From Tomocerus qinae (lineage: Eukaryota > Arthropoda > Collembola > Entomobryomorpha > Tomoceridae), in NCBI GenBank assembly GCA_020055645.1, contig CM034547.1, positions 48,052,909-48,116,908 of the forward strand: a stretch of DNA of 64,000 bases, in the 5' to 3' direction. The notes under the pieces were generated by a model. The model was not told where the DNA came from, did no database searches, and was given only the letters and a program-made list of their open reading frames with translations. A program made the translations under genes and the position numbers. The first letter of the stretch is position 1. Each line of letters begins with the position of its first letter. This document shows positions 26,801 through 39,800 of this stretch, piece by piece.

Positions 26801-28530
26801 TGTATGTCAAAACAATAGAAAATCCTATACTAGGAGGTAATTGTTCTAATTAGAGTTAAATTATGTATTTATGACTGTATCGTAATGTGTATTGTATCCT
26901 GAGGAAATCCAGAATTTAAAATTATCGCTGTAGGTGTTAGCTTTTCGTTATTATTACCCATTACCTCATCCGCTCCCTCGTGGTTGATTTATTTTCCCAA
27001 GATTTTTTATTCACAACGAGAAGGAGGGCCTTTATACAAATGGCTGGACACAACCACTACTACACACGCCTAATATGAATGAATAATAGATATATTTAGT
27101 ACATATTTTCTTATAATCTCTACTTATAAGTGTGGTGAGTACATAAGGAAACATTTACGTACATCTGCACACATACTCAGAATAATAAGTAAATTAGCTA
27201 CCTCCATACATTACACAAGCTTTTACCACTGTGTACATATGTACGCATACGCGTTGTAAACAGGTACATGGTACATAGACTGTAAGAAGCGCACTCACTG
27301 AATTCCTCAAGGCTTTGTAATTTATTAACTGTATTAAATTAACCAGAGCATGGTGTAACTGAGGCTGAAGTTGTTTAAAAACGAAGCAATAGTTGAAAAT
27401 ATCAGGACCAGAAGAATTAAATCATATTTCTTAATTTTTTAGTGTATTTTTTGTTGGAGGCAGGGATCGACAAAATGCATGGCTATTAATTATTTAGTTA
27501 GTTAACACAATTATTTTTGTATCATTTGAAGGTAACGAATGAATTGGAGTTATTTCATTTGATGTGGAATGTTGAATCACATCTCTTTCTTATCTTCAAG
27601 TGCATAATACACACAAACTTGATTATGTTGTTTGAGTTTAGTTGGCTTACGCTCGATAGGATGCCTTTCCTTGGGTTGGGCTCGTTTTGGTTAGTTTAAA
27701 TTATGTTGGCTAAGGTTCGGCTCACCGATTCTTTTTCTACTCTAATAGTGTATCCACAAATTAGGTGGCTAGGCTAACATTTTTAATTCTAAGCATTATT
27801 AGCTAAATAATGTACTATGCATTTTTTATTGGCTAGGTTTGGTTATAATTTGCACTACTTGTTTTTTCAATGTGGTATAGTGATTATTTGCAAACAAGGA
27901 CGAAAGATAGATAAAAAATTTCGATGTAATTTAAACGGTTGTACGGATAAGTATCAGTAAATAAAAATTTGTTCATAGTCAATGAGTCTCATTATCAAAT
28001 AGCTAAGATTTCATTTTATGTTCTTTGATATTTGTTTTAAATTTTATGAGAGTTTAGAAAACTAGTTTTCCTTTTCTCTCCTAATTGCTAAAACGATAAA
28101 ACTTAACAAGCTCAGTGTTCATTCCAGTTTTTATGGAGAGATTAATCCTTGTGAGGGCATCTCCACAAGTAGAAAGACACTGCCGCATCTGCTGCTCTAT
28201 TATCTCAAATTCATACTAGCCTAGTTTTTGTGTGTATTTACTTTAGATCCGTTTTATTTGATTGTGCTTTGAGAGTTTGGGTGATTGTTTAGAGAATAAA
28301 GAAGAAAACTGCAAAGTCCCGTTTGTATGTATAGCTCTAGTATGAAATGGCAAGAGATTTCCATTTTCGCAAATATTTTGTGCTGTGCTACCATTGCCAT
28401 TGATAAATAAATAAATGTGGACATGTTCACGTATGTACAACTGTTAAGTAGAAGAATATGAGAATTTACTTTGCATGCACAATTGCAATTAGGTCCTTGA
28501 CACGACATGAGGAGTTTTGGTTCTCCTTAG
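23872..28530. other. Intron sequence
   Basis: Within the large plus-strand intron. A few splice-bounded open segments occur (plus strand about 24372-24437; minus strand near 26974 ending at a GTAATG donor), but their phases do not match either gene, so I do not annotate them. Between about 27630 and 27850 the words GGTTxGGCT and GGCTAGG recur loosely. Confidence 0.4.
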
Positions 28531-28560
28531 ACCAACAGAGCATCAATTGTGAATATGTAG
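28531..28560 (+). CDS. Candidate 30-base cassette exon of the plus-strand gene
   Basis: It has an excellent acceptor (GTTTTGGTTCTCCTTAG) and an excellent donor (TAG then GTAAGC). It is symmetric in phase 1, exactly the phase between exons 21654-21761 and 52740-52795, and is open only in that useful frame. Inclusion would give DAK-N-QQSINCEYV-E-GHH; skipping gives DAK-K-GHH, so both forms keep the frame. This is the expected behaviour of an alternatively spliced micro-exon. The frame remains open for 45 more codons past the donor, so intron retention or chance are other readings. Confidence 0.4.
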   Translation, partial: TNRASIVNM

Positions 28561-31146
28561 GTAAGCATTTGAGTTTGTTTGGAGTAGACTTTACTACTAC
28601 AGAACGTGGCTACATGAAGATAAAAGGGGATTTGAGTCGAGAAGAGGATGATCCATTCATGAAAACAAAACAAATGGCAGAGAAAATAAAAAGATAGATG
28701 TTTGAGCAAATAAAGCAGAGGAAAGAAATAAATATTCCTGTTTCAAGTACTATAGATGTAGTAATGCTATTGTGAAACGAAGGGAGCTGACAGACTAAAC
28801 ATTTCTCAAATTCAAGTCTTTGCATTCCAATTCTAACCCAAATGCAACTTTCCGAAAAATTGAGGTCTATCGCTATCGTTAATACTCAAGACTTCACGAG
28901 CGTCTCTCAGTCTAGTACAAATAGCTATTGTATACTTATGCACACATACACGTTCTATTGTGCTGATTGTATACACAGCTAGGAAATTGTGTACGATTTA
29001 AATGAAAAATGAGCATGTGCCGTGTGTTGTTTGCAGTTATCACTCTATGCTAATTAAGCGTGACAAAGACGAGTGTTTCTACCAAATTGCATATTCATAT
29101 TATCGAAGAAAATTCTCATTGCTTCAGAAATATTGAAAGAAGATGAAATTTTCGAATAAATTAATTATGACTACGTACGCATACTTAACACACTCATCGC
29201 ACATAACTCTATTTTGCATATAGGCACCTTTTAATTTCGTGTCGAATGTTGCTTTGTCCTGAAAAGTATGCCTACATGTCTGATACAAATATTTTTCCTG
29301 ATAGAAATTCGACCTTTTTTTACAATGCTAATGCCTGGTACTAGTTACTGAAGTGTACCAATTGTCTAAAGCAAATATTATAGTAAAAGGATACTTGTAC
29401 GTATGTGTCAAGTAGTAAACAAGTTTGTATTCTTATATAGGGAACTACAAATCGTAACTTACGTATAGGGTGCGAAAGTTATGTTTCGCAGGTAATATAT
29501 TCTAGTATTATTACTCAGTAGTGTATCGAATTTCGTGAAAAATATGGTAAAACATGCTTGAAATGAAAAAGGAGAGTTTGTTAAGTGATAGGTAAAAACT
29601 TGTAGACAGCTGCAGCAACAAACGTAAGTGGGAAATAAGTAATAGTCAAATGCAGCTAATAATACTTAAGTATAGTTTAAGTTTACCCAATTTTCTAGGT
29701 TTTTAGTATAATGGGAATTTCAGCGGAGTAAGTAAATAAGTATCATTCAGACTCATTCATGATCATCTCAGGCGATATCTACTATCCGTCCGTCTCTTCT
29801 TAGAATACACTAATAATGTAATTGCACAAACGCTCAGCGAAGCGTAGATATATGTATTATGGTATAATTTATTATTGGTTTGGACTGACCAACAAAGGAA
29901 TCTAGGGAAATAGTGACTTTTATGATACTTTTGCACGTACATGGAGATGCTTTACGTTTGTTTTAAGTTGGAGAATACCATAAAGTACGTAAGTGTTTCT
30001 AGGATCATTTAAACAAATCTATGAGTAAGCTATGCGTGTATACTTGACCATGTGTTCACTAACAACTGAGATTATTGTATTTAAAGCAAGAAAGACAAGA
30101 CAGTTTTTCTCTCCGGCACCATTCTCAATTCTCAACACTCAATGTTCAACAATCAAATAGATATTGGTGTCAATTAGACTGCTTTTTTAGTCACGAACTG
30201 ACGTTCTGTTCTTAAATCAAGCGTTTTAATGGTAAGGCTTATAGCTCACCTCATTTCATTCATTCCAACTTACTAGTAATGAATAGCTGACCAGTATGAA
30301 ATGCTACCTCCTCTGTGAACACTAACTTCGGCTCTGTGACAGTAAATACTACCCAAATTAACTATAAGTATGCACACGTTTTGACTGCTGAAAATGATAT
30401 CTACCATTTTGCAATCCAAACACTCATTGTCAGCTCATGATGTGAGATTCTTATTGTCTCATTGTGATTTGAAAAGTAATATTTGTGAGAATTTCGTTTC
30501 TATACGTGAAATAATTTCTTGGGGAAATTGGCTAATTTTGCAATCGAAAACACGAGCAACTCATGTAAAATTAACTCTTTTATTTACACTTTTGTACAGA
30601 TAGATATCTCAATACCTATAACAGTCCTAGGTAGAATATGCATGTACATCTATTGATGTAGTACTAACCTATATCCATTCTGTACCCCTCTACTATGTCT
30701 TATATTACTATTTTTACTGTGGTGAACTTTAAAGCTATTAAGTGACTGGGAGTGCAGGATTAAAATTACCAATTTCTGTCGATTTCGAAATATTATTTGC
30801 ATTTTTATAATACATATTGCTAAATTATACAATGCATAAGCCTGGTGAGGATACTTTAATTCTCCTTTTCAATATTCTAGTCTACTTTGAACAATGTTGA
30901 GCTTATTAGTATAATACGAATTTGTTATTGAAGTGAAGACAGTTTATTTGCATAATGTACACTGTACAATTACAAGTTTTTTTCATCCATTTAGTAAATC
31001 TGTGGGATAGAGAGTAAGCGATTACGGATGTTCTAGTCAATAGGTTAAGGTAGAAAATACTTATGCATGCATTTTAGCAAACTTGGGTCTTGGTATTCAA
31101 AAAGTAAATCGAAGGGAATAAGTAATAACATTTTATTGCCACTTAC
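28561..31146. other. Intron sequence
   Basis: No exon in a compatible phase was found on either strand, and no repeat of note. Confidence 0.4.
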
Positions 31147-31158
31147 TAGGTACAGTCT
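31147..31158 (-). CDS. Candidate 12-base micro-exon of the minus-strand gene
   Basis: On the minus strand it has a pyrimidine-rich acceptor (ACATCTTTTCCTCACATAG) and a consensus donor (GTAAGTGG). Twelve bases in phase 1 to 1 encode one split residue plus TVP. Its final A joins CG of 23154-23178 to make Thr, giving TVP-T-TPSAKIE. The splice sites are good, but a 12-base exon carries little coding signal, so the call rests on sites and phase. Confidence 0.38.
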
Positions 31159-33398
31159 CTATGTGAGGAAAAGATGTTACGCTTATCAATTTGTACGGCT
31201 GTAATAAATATGTACATTTATTCAGTATGGATCGGATTAAGAATACGATTGGCCTTTCATAAATTTCGATAGCTGTCAGGAGCTTCTTTCGTCTTTCTTT
31301 TTTCTTGCGCAATAAAAATCGAAGCCGATAGAAACGACAAGAATTGTATGTCAATTATTATGTACTTAAAGTATAGTGATATGTCTGTAATAGAAATGCG
31401 TACGCAGTGATAGATGTACATGTTCTTATTGTTTCGCAGCAACAGAGGTTGCTTTAATATCTTCAGCTAGGATTCATTATGTACTTACGCATACCTGTAA
31501 ATGATAAACAGAAAGTAACAGACAGTTTGTTTGGATCTTTATTTATTGCATCAATAAAATTGGCAGTGATTGAGGTATGAATGTGCTCATACATTCATGA
31601 GTGAATGATAACCATTGATATATACAGACACGACGAATGAGACTCATGTCACAATCAGCGCATTAGGACAAATAGTATTATTTTCATATGATTCATTATA
31701 TAAGGATGGCTATTTCCATCTCTTTTAATAGCCGTGTAAGTATTCTAAATTCTTCTGCTATTGAAAAGAATATTTATTAGGCACAAAAGATTTTATCACA
31801 TTTGAATTTTACAAATAGTACCTCAGTACCTGTCTACTGCACGTAGTTAATTTACAAGGCACATTTAGAAGTAGGTCTACTATGTGCTTCCAAATTATTA
31901 AGACAGAGCTGCATAATCATATTACAGCTATAAGCATCAGAAAATATTACACACTCCTCAGTTTGCATTCTTTTTCATTTACATGCACCGTAGAGCTCGT
32001 AATGACCCATTCAAAATAAATAAACACCTATTTAGAATACATTGTAAGTGGAAAATCAGCCTTAATATTTGGTGATAATAAAGTCTGTGTGAGAATAAAC
32101 TGTTTTGTTCGCAAAGTCACACTCATTCAAACTCACATTTACCCATCTTTCTATGCAGTTACATTTTATGATGCTTTTAAGTGAGTAGTATAGATTGCAG
32201 TGTAGGATATTCGGTGTAGAATATTAGATAGTAGTTGATAAGCCTTGATTTCTTTGATTATAACTTCCCATCACTTTTAGCGATAAGTCAAGAAGTCAAA
32301 AGAAGACTTTGAAGTGTAAATTGAAAGTATTTAAAGATTTTCCTTTCATTATCTCCCCTGTGAGATTGCATAACTGCAGTGAACTTTTAATGTGTGATGT
32401 ACTGGGTAAGGTAGTCGATTGAAGTTGGCAAATACTAATAAGCATTAGATAAGTACTAGTAGTATTTAGTATGTAAGTGGTACATAGGAGTATTACCCAG
32501 CATGAAAGTACCTAAATAAAACTATCAAGAAGGTCTCTGCAGATTAGAGATGACTATTGCGATAGTTAGCATCACAGTTAGCTAAAAGAATCCATGGGTG
32601 GTGTCACTCATTTCGTTTGGTCCATTAATTTACCCACAGATTATAATTTAGTCAATCTGTATGAACAAAACTGCTACTCATTACCAAATCATTACAAGTA
32701 CACTCCAATTTAATAGTTAGAGATACACGTGAGATAAAGAAAACCTTACAACCAGCTCGCTTTTCCCAAATTGTCTTTGTAAACATATTTAATCTATCAA
32801 ATGTCTAGTCTAATATTTATGTAGCTACCTAAGCGGCTGTCCAAAAGTTAAGTCAAGTCAGCCCAGGCCACGATCCTTATTAAAAACGGTTTGTCCTTAT
32901 TCTCACGTTCTGCTACGTACATGTACTTACGTTTAGTAGCTTAATTTTCAAGTAATAAGACACAGTACTTATTAGGTACTAAAATATGTAAGTAATCTCC
33001 AACATTCGTGGACAGATAGATTGTAAATGGTTGTAAATTCTGATAAAATATCATTGAGGGACTGTGTATGCTGATTGTATGTCTTTTATATGCTTTGTGT
33101 TATTGTGCGTATTTAATTTAATATGACAATCTGGAAAGGAGTGAATTAATGATGTAGCCCTGTAAAGAGTATTAAATTATTATTTACTTTTGTGTCTGCA
33201 ATTTAAATCCCGTAACATAATTACAGGTAACTTAATTCTCAATGGGCTCTATGCTGACATGGGAGCAGAGTGACATGTGTATAAAGTCGGTATCAAACAA
33301 AGTAGGTACCTCTACATTCTCTGTGAGTTATTTGAAAAGTACAAGTTTATTGCAAATATAAATGTAGGTACCTACATTTTTGTATAGACTTGACTTAC
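31159..33398. other. Intron sequence with one 6-base micro-exon candidate
   Basis: On the minus strand, 31489-31494 (GTATGC) lies between CTGTTTATCATTTACAG and GTAAGTAC and would keep phase 1 to 1, adding two residues. It is too short to annotate as an exon without transcripts. Nothing else was recognised. Confidence 0.3.
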
Positions 33399-33410
33399 CT
33401 ATACATGGCT
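33399..33410 (-). CDS. Candidate 12-base micro-exon of the minus-strand gene
   Basis: On the minus strand it has acceptor CACAATATTTTTATAG and a very strong donor (TATAG then GTAAGTCAAG). In phase 1 to 1 it encodes one split residue plus PCI, and the last G joins AG of 31147-31158 to make Glu. Because its length is a multiple of three it could be included or skipped without changing the frame. The support is splice sites and phase only. Confidence 0.32.
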   Translation of the reverse strand, partial: SHV

Positions 33411-33814
33411 CTATAAAAATATTGTGTGAATATCAGTCAGTAAGTAGAAGACAAAGCACTTAGCTTTTGAACAGACAAACCAACCTGCTATGTATTACTA
33501 CGACTGAGATAGTGAGAACGTATTACTTTCATTTTCACATTCGCATAGACGACCCTAACCCTTTAATCCATATGAATATTCCTATAGGCTAGTAGGCAAA
33601 ACAAGACAGAACAAAACCGTCACTGTAAATTTTAATGTTGGCCAAACGTGGATCTACTATACTTGTACTATTTCTTATGAAGTGCAGATATAAAAATACA
33701 CGTTTTATAGGTTCGCATAAGCCGCAGATATAATAGTGTGTTATATAATAAGAAATGGATTAGACAGATTTATTTATTGAATGTGGCATGTTAGCAGTAA
33801 GTAGGTTTACTTAC

Positions 33815-33842
33815 CTACATCTACAAAGTAACTATGTGCCAT
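33815..33842 (-). CDS. Candidate start exon of the minus-strand gene
   Basis: On the minus strand ATGG, preceded by an in-frame TGA, opens a 28-base segment encoding MAHSYFVDV plus one base. It is followed by a near-perfect donor (GTAGGTAAGTAAAC). The out-phase of 1 matches every downstream micro-exon, and G+AG makes Glu at the join with either 33399-33410 or 31147-31158. With all exons the frame totals 237 bases (78 residues and a stop). A shorter internal exon using the TTTGTAG acceptor inside this segment cannot be excluded. There is no signal peptide or membrane segment. Confidence 0.33.
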
Positions 33843-36800
33843 TCAGTGTCCAATGTAGATTTTCGTGAGGCGTAAGTGTAAGGTGTAGATGAAATACAGA
33901 TAACCGGAACTCCCATGGAATAATTCGCTCGCAATTCCCAGGCTTCCTTCATGCCGTTCCCACAAGGTTGCATAACTCAGAAAAATTGTGTCTGCCCTAC
34001 CATTCTTATAATTCATACTTAATTTCCCTATATACTTATACTGCTGTAGTAGAGTAATTTAATCATGTTTAACAACCAGAGCTCTAGTAAAATCTGTAAA
34101 GGTACCTCTATATGAAAATAATTATTAATGTGTACTGTCTTATGTTATCAGCTAAGACTTAAGATCCAATACTACTATTAGTGAACAATATTTTTCTCAT
34201 AATCAAACAATTTTTCTGCATTTTTATTGTAATGTTATTATAAACAAGACAAAATGTACATTTTTTTTTGATTCCTCGTATTTCTATGATGTGTTCGCTC
34301 AGGTGTATAATCAGCGAACACTTTCGTTCCTCAGTACTTAATGTCGAATGCAGTATGCATATAAGCACTAGAGTGATAGCAGTGTAATACAACTTGGGAT
34401 TTGGGTAGCCATCATATCTGTAGTAAAAATAGAATTATTACCACATGATATCGATAGACTTGTATAACAACGATATGATGTTTTGTAACGCTAAGATTTG
34501 CAGTACAAAGCGGTGTCTTTGTGAGGAAGTACTCTCAAAGATAACCTGAATTGTAAAACCACGGATTTATGCACTAAGGCAAAGTTATCCTGTACCTTAA
34601 TCTTAACTCTAGTTCTTAGGAACTCAAAATGAGTCACTCATTTAGGTCGTTTCTATGAACATTGTTTGACATGGCACACTTATGTTGCATTACATACGGT
34701 AACTGCTACCGTCTTAATTACGTTTGCACTCTAGAATAGTGCCTATTTAGAAAGATAGCTTAGGACAAGGCAATAAACCAACTGACAGGTAATATCTGTA
34801 CAACTTAATTGTAAGAATAGTACATGTGTGCAAAAGGAATGGTAAAGATAACTAAAATAAGGAAACATTACATACTGATTACATGCACATAATATTGTAG
34901 TTAATTCTATGTGCTAATGCAACCTAGTGAAGAATAAAATAAAACCTGACGGACTGAGATATTGAAGCAGTACACAAAAGTATTACATAACCTTATCAAT
35001 TTAGACAGTGGAGAAGTTGTAGTAAATATCGTAGTACACATGAGACCACATTCTATGCTTAGAATCACCGACTATACTTAAGAAGTAATTAGACTTTCCA
35101 CAAATTTCTCCCTTGAAAGCACCTCTGCAACTACAACATAATTAGTCCGCCTTGCTTTATTCACTACAAAAATATACTAAAAATACACCAACACTAAATT
35201 GACTTGCAAAAAGTAATTTATCGATTGCTCCTTGGAACTTTTTAATATACATACGAGTAGAATATGTTTTTACAGCTTAATTATGAATATAATACACATA
35301 ATATCAGTAGGTACGTACACACATGTATTTTACATCTCTTCATTTACACAAACTTGTACAAAAATTAATACCGTAATTTTATGAATGAATTTAAGTTCTT
35401 TAGTGCTACGAAGGAGTTTCAATTAAGAATTGCGTTACTGCACTAATGACAGTGGTGAGTAAATACAAATACAGATACTAAACTGTACTTTCACACCAAC
35501 AAACGCAGCATTAAATGCGTTGTATTACTATAATACACATAATAGAATCTAACTGTAAATACCAGATAGCACGTTCGTTCCTAAATGCGAGTTATCCAAA
35601 TGAAAAGTTCCACCCATCTAATGCTTAGCTACTCGTAGAAATATAGCGGATAACTTGCACCTAACAATTCTTCAAAATTGTATTAACTTAGAATTAAAAA
35701 ATGTCAGTTATAATATACGAAGCGGATGATAGTATAAAATCGTCTGCTATTCATGTCTTCATATTTTGTGTTTTGTAAGCAGAGGTAGATTATGGAGATG
35801 AAATACAGTCTTAATTATTACAGTCAAAACAATTTTAGAAGATAAAGATAATCTGTTTAATAAATTAATACAAATAATGTTAGCCAAATAGTAAATGAAA
35901 GACGTAATACTGAACGTATTTTATGAATATAGAATCCATGATAAAGAAGGCAGACTGCGTGTTTTGGAACGTGCTTTGTTTTCATAAATGTATAAAATAG
36001 GTTTGTAACAGATTTTTGTAGGAAGGTATAAAAATTGAATGAAGATTTATCTTAGTTACTTAGGTAAAGATGATGACAAGAAGAGATCAACGCATCGACC
36101 CACAGACTAAAACAGTGAGAAGGCTCATTGAGACCATCCCACTTGTCTTGTCATGTCAGGTTAATACCTAGCTGTGAGAATATTATTGTTGTGTTGAATT
36201 TAAGGCGAGATGAGGTTTATTACCACATCCAGTCCATAACTACATTTGAAAGAGATAATATAAATTGTGTTTAGAATACAATTGCCAAGTCTGAATCTGT
36301 AGGCTGGTATAAGTATAACAACATAACCTGTCTTGTCTGTTATCATCAGTAAAGTTGTATCTCATCATCAGTTCAAACTTCAAACCAAAGTAAACTTTAA
36401 ATGTTAATAAAAAAATTCTAATTCTCTCTGATTGTCGAATAGTGTAGTTAGTTAGTGAGGTATGTGTTGTAACTTGCAAGTGTGCATGTAATTCACTGCG
36501 TGACATGTATCCTTCAACTTTCTTTGTTTGGGTGACCGACACTCACAATTCCGACCCATCCTTTCATTCTATTGGGAGTGCTTACACAGCTAGAAAATCA
36601 GTACAGCATACCTAAGCATATTTATAGACAGACTTGTAACATTTCTATTACTAAACAAAATATTTCTCATTAAGAATTCGAGAGGAAGTTTCCCATGTTT
36701 CCATTATGTCATCTCTATTTGGTTGTCTGCTTGGTTGTCTACTTATTAACTGGCAGGTACATAACATGTAGTTGGTTTGAATTTTTAATCTGTCTGACTG

Positions 36801-39800
36801 TATGTAACTACAAGTTGTGGCCAAGGAGAATGGGTACAATGATTCAATTAAAAGGACAAATGACTTTTCAGACAAAATCACAGTGCACGTCAATAGGCTG
36901 CTAATACACTTATTAATAGTATACAATTTAAGCTACCTAAAATGCATATCTCCAATCAGACCGTAAGCCTTGTAATGATTTACAAAATCCCATCTTAACT
37001 AACTACAAATAGTTTTACAAGTTCTGTTACAATCTGCAGAGTGTGAGATAGAATCAATTTTAACCTGCAAGTCATGCTAATCTAACTACAATAAAATAAA
37101 TCCATATTGTTCTTCCATCGTTTATTTTATAATGTCTCTGTTTTGGCAAGGTGACAGGCTCCATTAGGGCAGAAACATTCATTGGTCCATGATATGATTA
37201 GATAGTTATGATTCCGGCTGACAGACTACCGTCAATTGACTCAAACTCCTTCCACTCAATGACATCTACAGCATTCTTTTACCATATACGAATATGTATT
37301 GTACATTGTATCATAACACTAGTGTTTACCACTACCTTTATAAGAATTCCATTAGCTTGTTTATAAACTGGATACTTCACTATATAGCTATAGGCAATTA
37401 TTTTACGTAGTTATTAGTGTCTATCCATATCATAACCAAACGTAAATGCACAGTAATTACATAACATCGTAAAGCATGCATTCATCTAGTAGGTATTGAT
37501 TATTTACTATCGATATGTTTTTTTGTAAAATATCTGCAACATCAGTAAGTAGTAAATAGCTATATAAAGTACCACTTACGGTGCGGTGGTTTTGATCGTA
37601 ACTTTACTGTAAATGCATACAAAGGTATAAAAATTATCCTATTATTACATAAATATAATGAACACAAACATCAATATATTGCTGCTAGTCCTTCGACGAT
37701 GTATTATCTGCACAGGACTAATCCTATATAAAGTCTTCAATTTGCAAAGAGCAAGAGGTTATATAAATTGCACACTAAATAACGGTGAAAGTAATCAACG
37801 CCTCTATTGTACTACTAATCAAATGATCGCAAATCCCTATTATCCCATATCCCTGTGTGTTATGGAATGATGCAATAAGAACTGAAGCTATGTATACCCC
37901 TATACAAATAACAAATATAATAGCGTGTTAGAATGTATGCTGTGGTGTGTTTCTAATTGTGTGTATTTATTAGGATTAAATATAGTAAGTGCAATATTAG
38001 TAAACACTCGTAGCGCAACAATTGTGAGGGTATTTAGTTTATATACATGGAAGAGATATGAATAACATTGTAATCATTATTAGCACTACAATATGGTTGG
38101 GTGCAGTGCAAACATTTAAAGTTTTGAAGAAACAGTGTTTACTATGTAATGTTTACTAAATTATAGTCTATAGTATGAGGTTGTGGAATGCAGTTGGCAG
38201 CTGTATGGCAGGATAATATCATGAATGGAAAATACAACCTGTCTTGTCCCTGTTATACTAGCTGGCTGGGCCATTATCAAATAATGACTGTGGATCAATA
38301 ATAAATTCAATATTTATGTAATGGATAAGTGTACACATGAGCATTTGTGTTAGTTACATTTTAGAAAGAGAGAATATAGTGCAATGCATAATGTGATTCA
38401 ATGCAATGTGAAGGGAGCGGCAGATTTCCCTTTGTGAACTCTAATAACAATGGTATGAACATGATCCTGAATTGTTTGCAAATAATAACGATTATGTACA
38501 GCTTTCAATTAAAGGCGTGTGTGATATATGGCTTTTGCGATTGTTGCTGTAGTGTGCTAGGCCAAAAGAAGTAGACCACCCCGTTGAGATTCTATGTAAA
38601 AGTCATCTTGTCGAGATTAATTGTTTGTGGTGGTGTTTGCTTATCAGGGATGAAAATGAAAGGATTTCACTATTATTTTTATAGGAAAAGCGAAAACTTG
38701 TCATATGCATACTTATAAGAGTAATGACTATATAAATGTAATTACGTATTACTTTCGCTAATCCCTGATTTAAATCTGGATGAGACACTGTAAATGTAAA
38801 TTACGTAAGAGTTTAATGTATTCAATGGATATTTCTGTTGTTTGGACAAACTCGTTTTAAAAAATCCTTGCTAACAATAAGCAAACATTAAACGTGTACG
38901 TACTGAACCGTAATAAGCAAAAATTGAACTCAAACGTATATTTATTCACATGTAAAAACTGGAACTTCGCTTGTATACACACATGTACAGATACTATAAA
39001 AGTCAAACCGGCTTTTAATGGTGTTTAGCACTACTTATAAATATTATGTTGAGTAGCAGAGGGCAAAGAATACGACCTTTTTTAAACTACCTTCTTGTTT
39101 ATATTTATCTTGATGTAAGAATTATACCAGTAGTAGTACTAGGTACATCCAAATGCCAATATGTTATGCAATATTTTCTGGCATCTCGTTATATTGCTAA
39201 TTTTATATACAAAATATACATTTGCACCAATGCAGTGTGGATTTAAATTGAGTATATGACAATCAACCACTCTCTATCTATATTACCAAGCTCACTGTAC
39301 CATTTATACATAGTAGTGATATTGATATTGATGATATCATTTAGCTATGTTTTCAAATTAACTTTTACAAACGTATATCTAGCTTGTTTCAATTTGATAT
39401 TACTATTTGTGCATAGTTTCTAATACTGCAATTCTGATTGCATATTCAAAATGTTTAAATACCTTCAAGTCTGAATTCTTCAGGTACAGGTATATTAGTG
39501 TGCCAAACTAAGTGCATCATGACCAAATAGGTGTAATTATTGTTATTCTGTAGAAACCGAGGCATTAAAGATATACTTTATAGTAATTCCTTGTAAACAA
39601 CAAACGGTTACGCATTTAGTTGGTTTGTTTTGTTTTGTCTCTCAATCTTTTCAAAGCAGTTTATGCAAATTGTCTGTTGGCACAAACCTATTAGCCACTT
39701 GCTCTCATCTAAGCATCCTTTGGGCATTACATCATTTATACACAAAGGTGTATATAGAAGTACTTGCGATTTTAGTCACCTTCAAGGTGATCAAGCGAGT

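Noticed and set aside
36240..36542. 100-codon minus-strand frame
   Set aside because: Residue content is typical of AT-rich random translation and no domain is visible.
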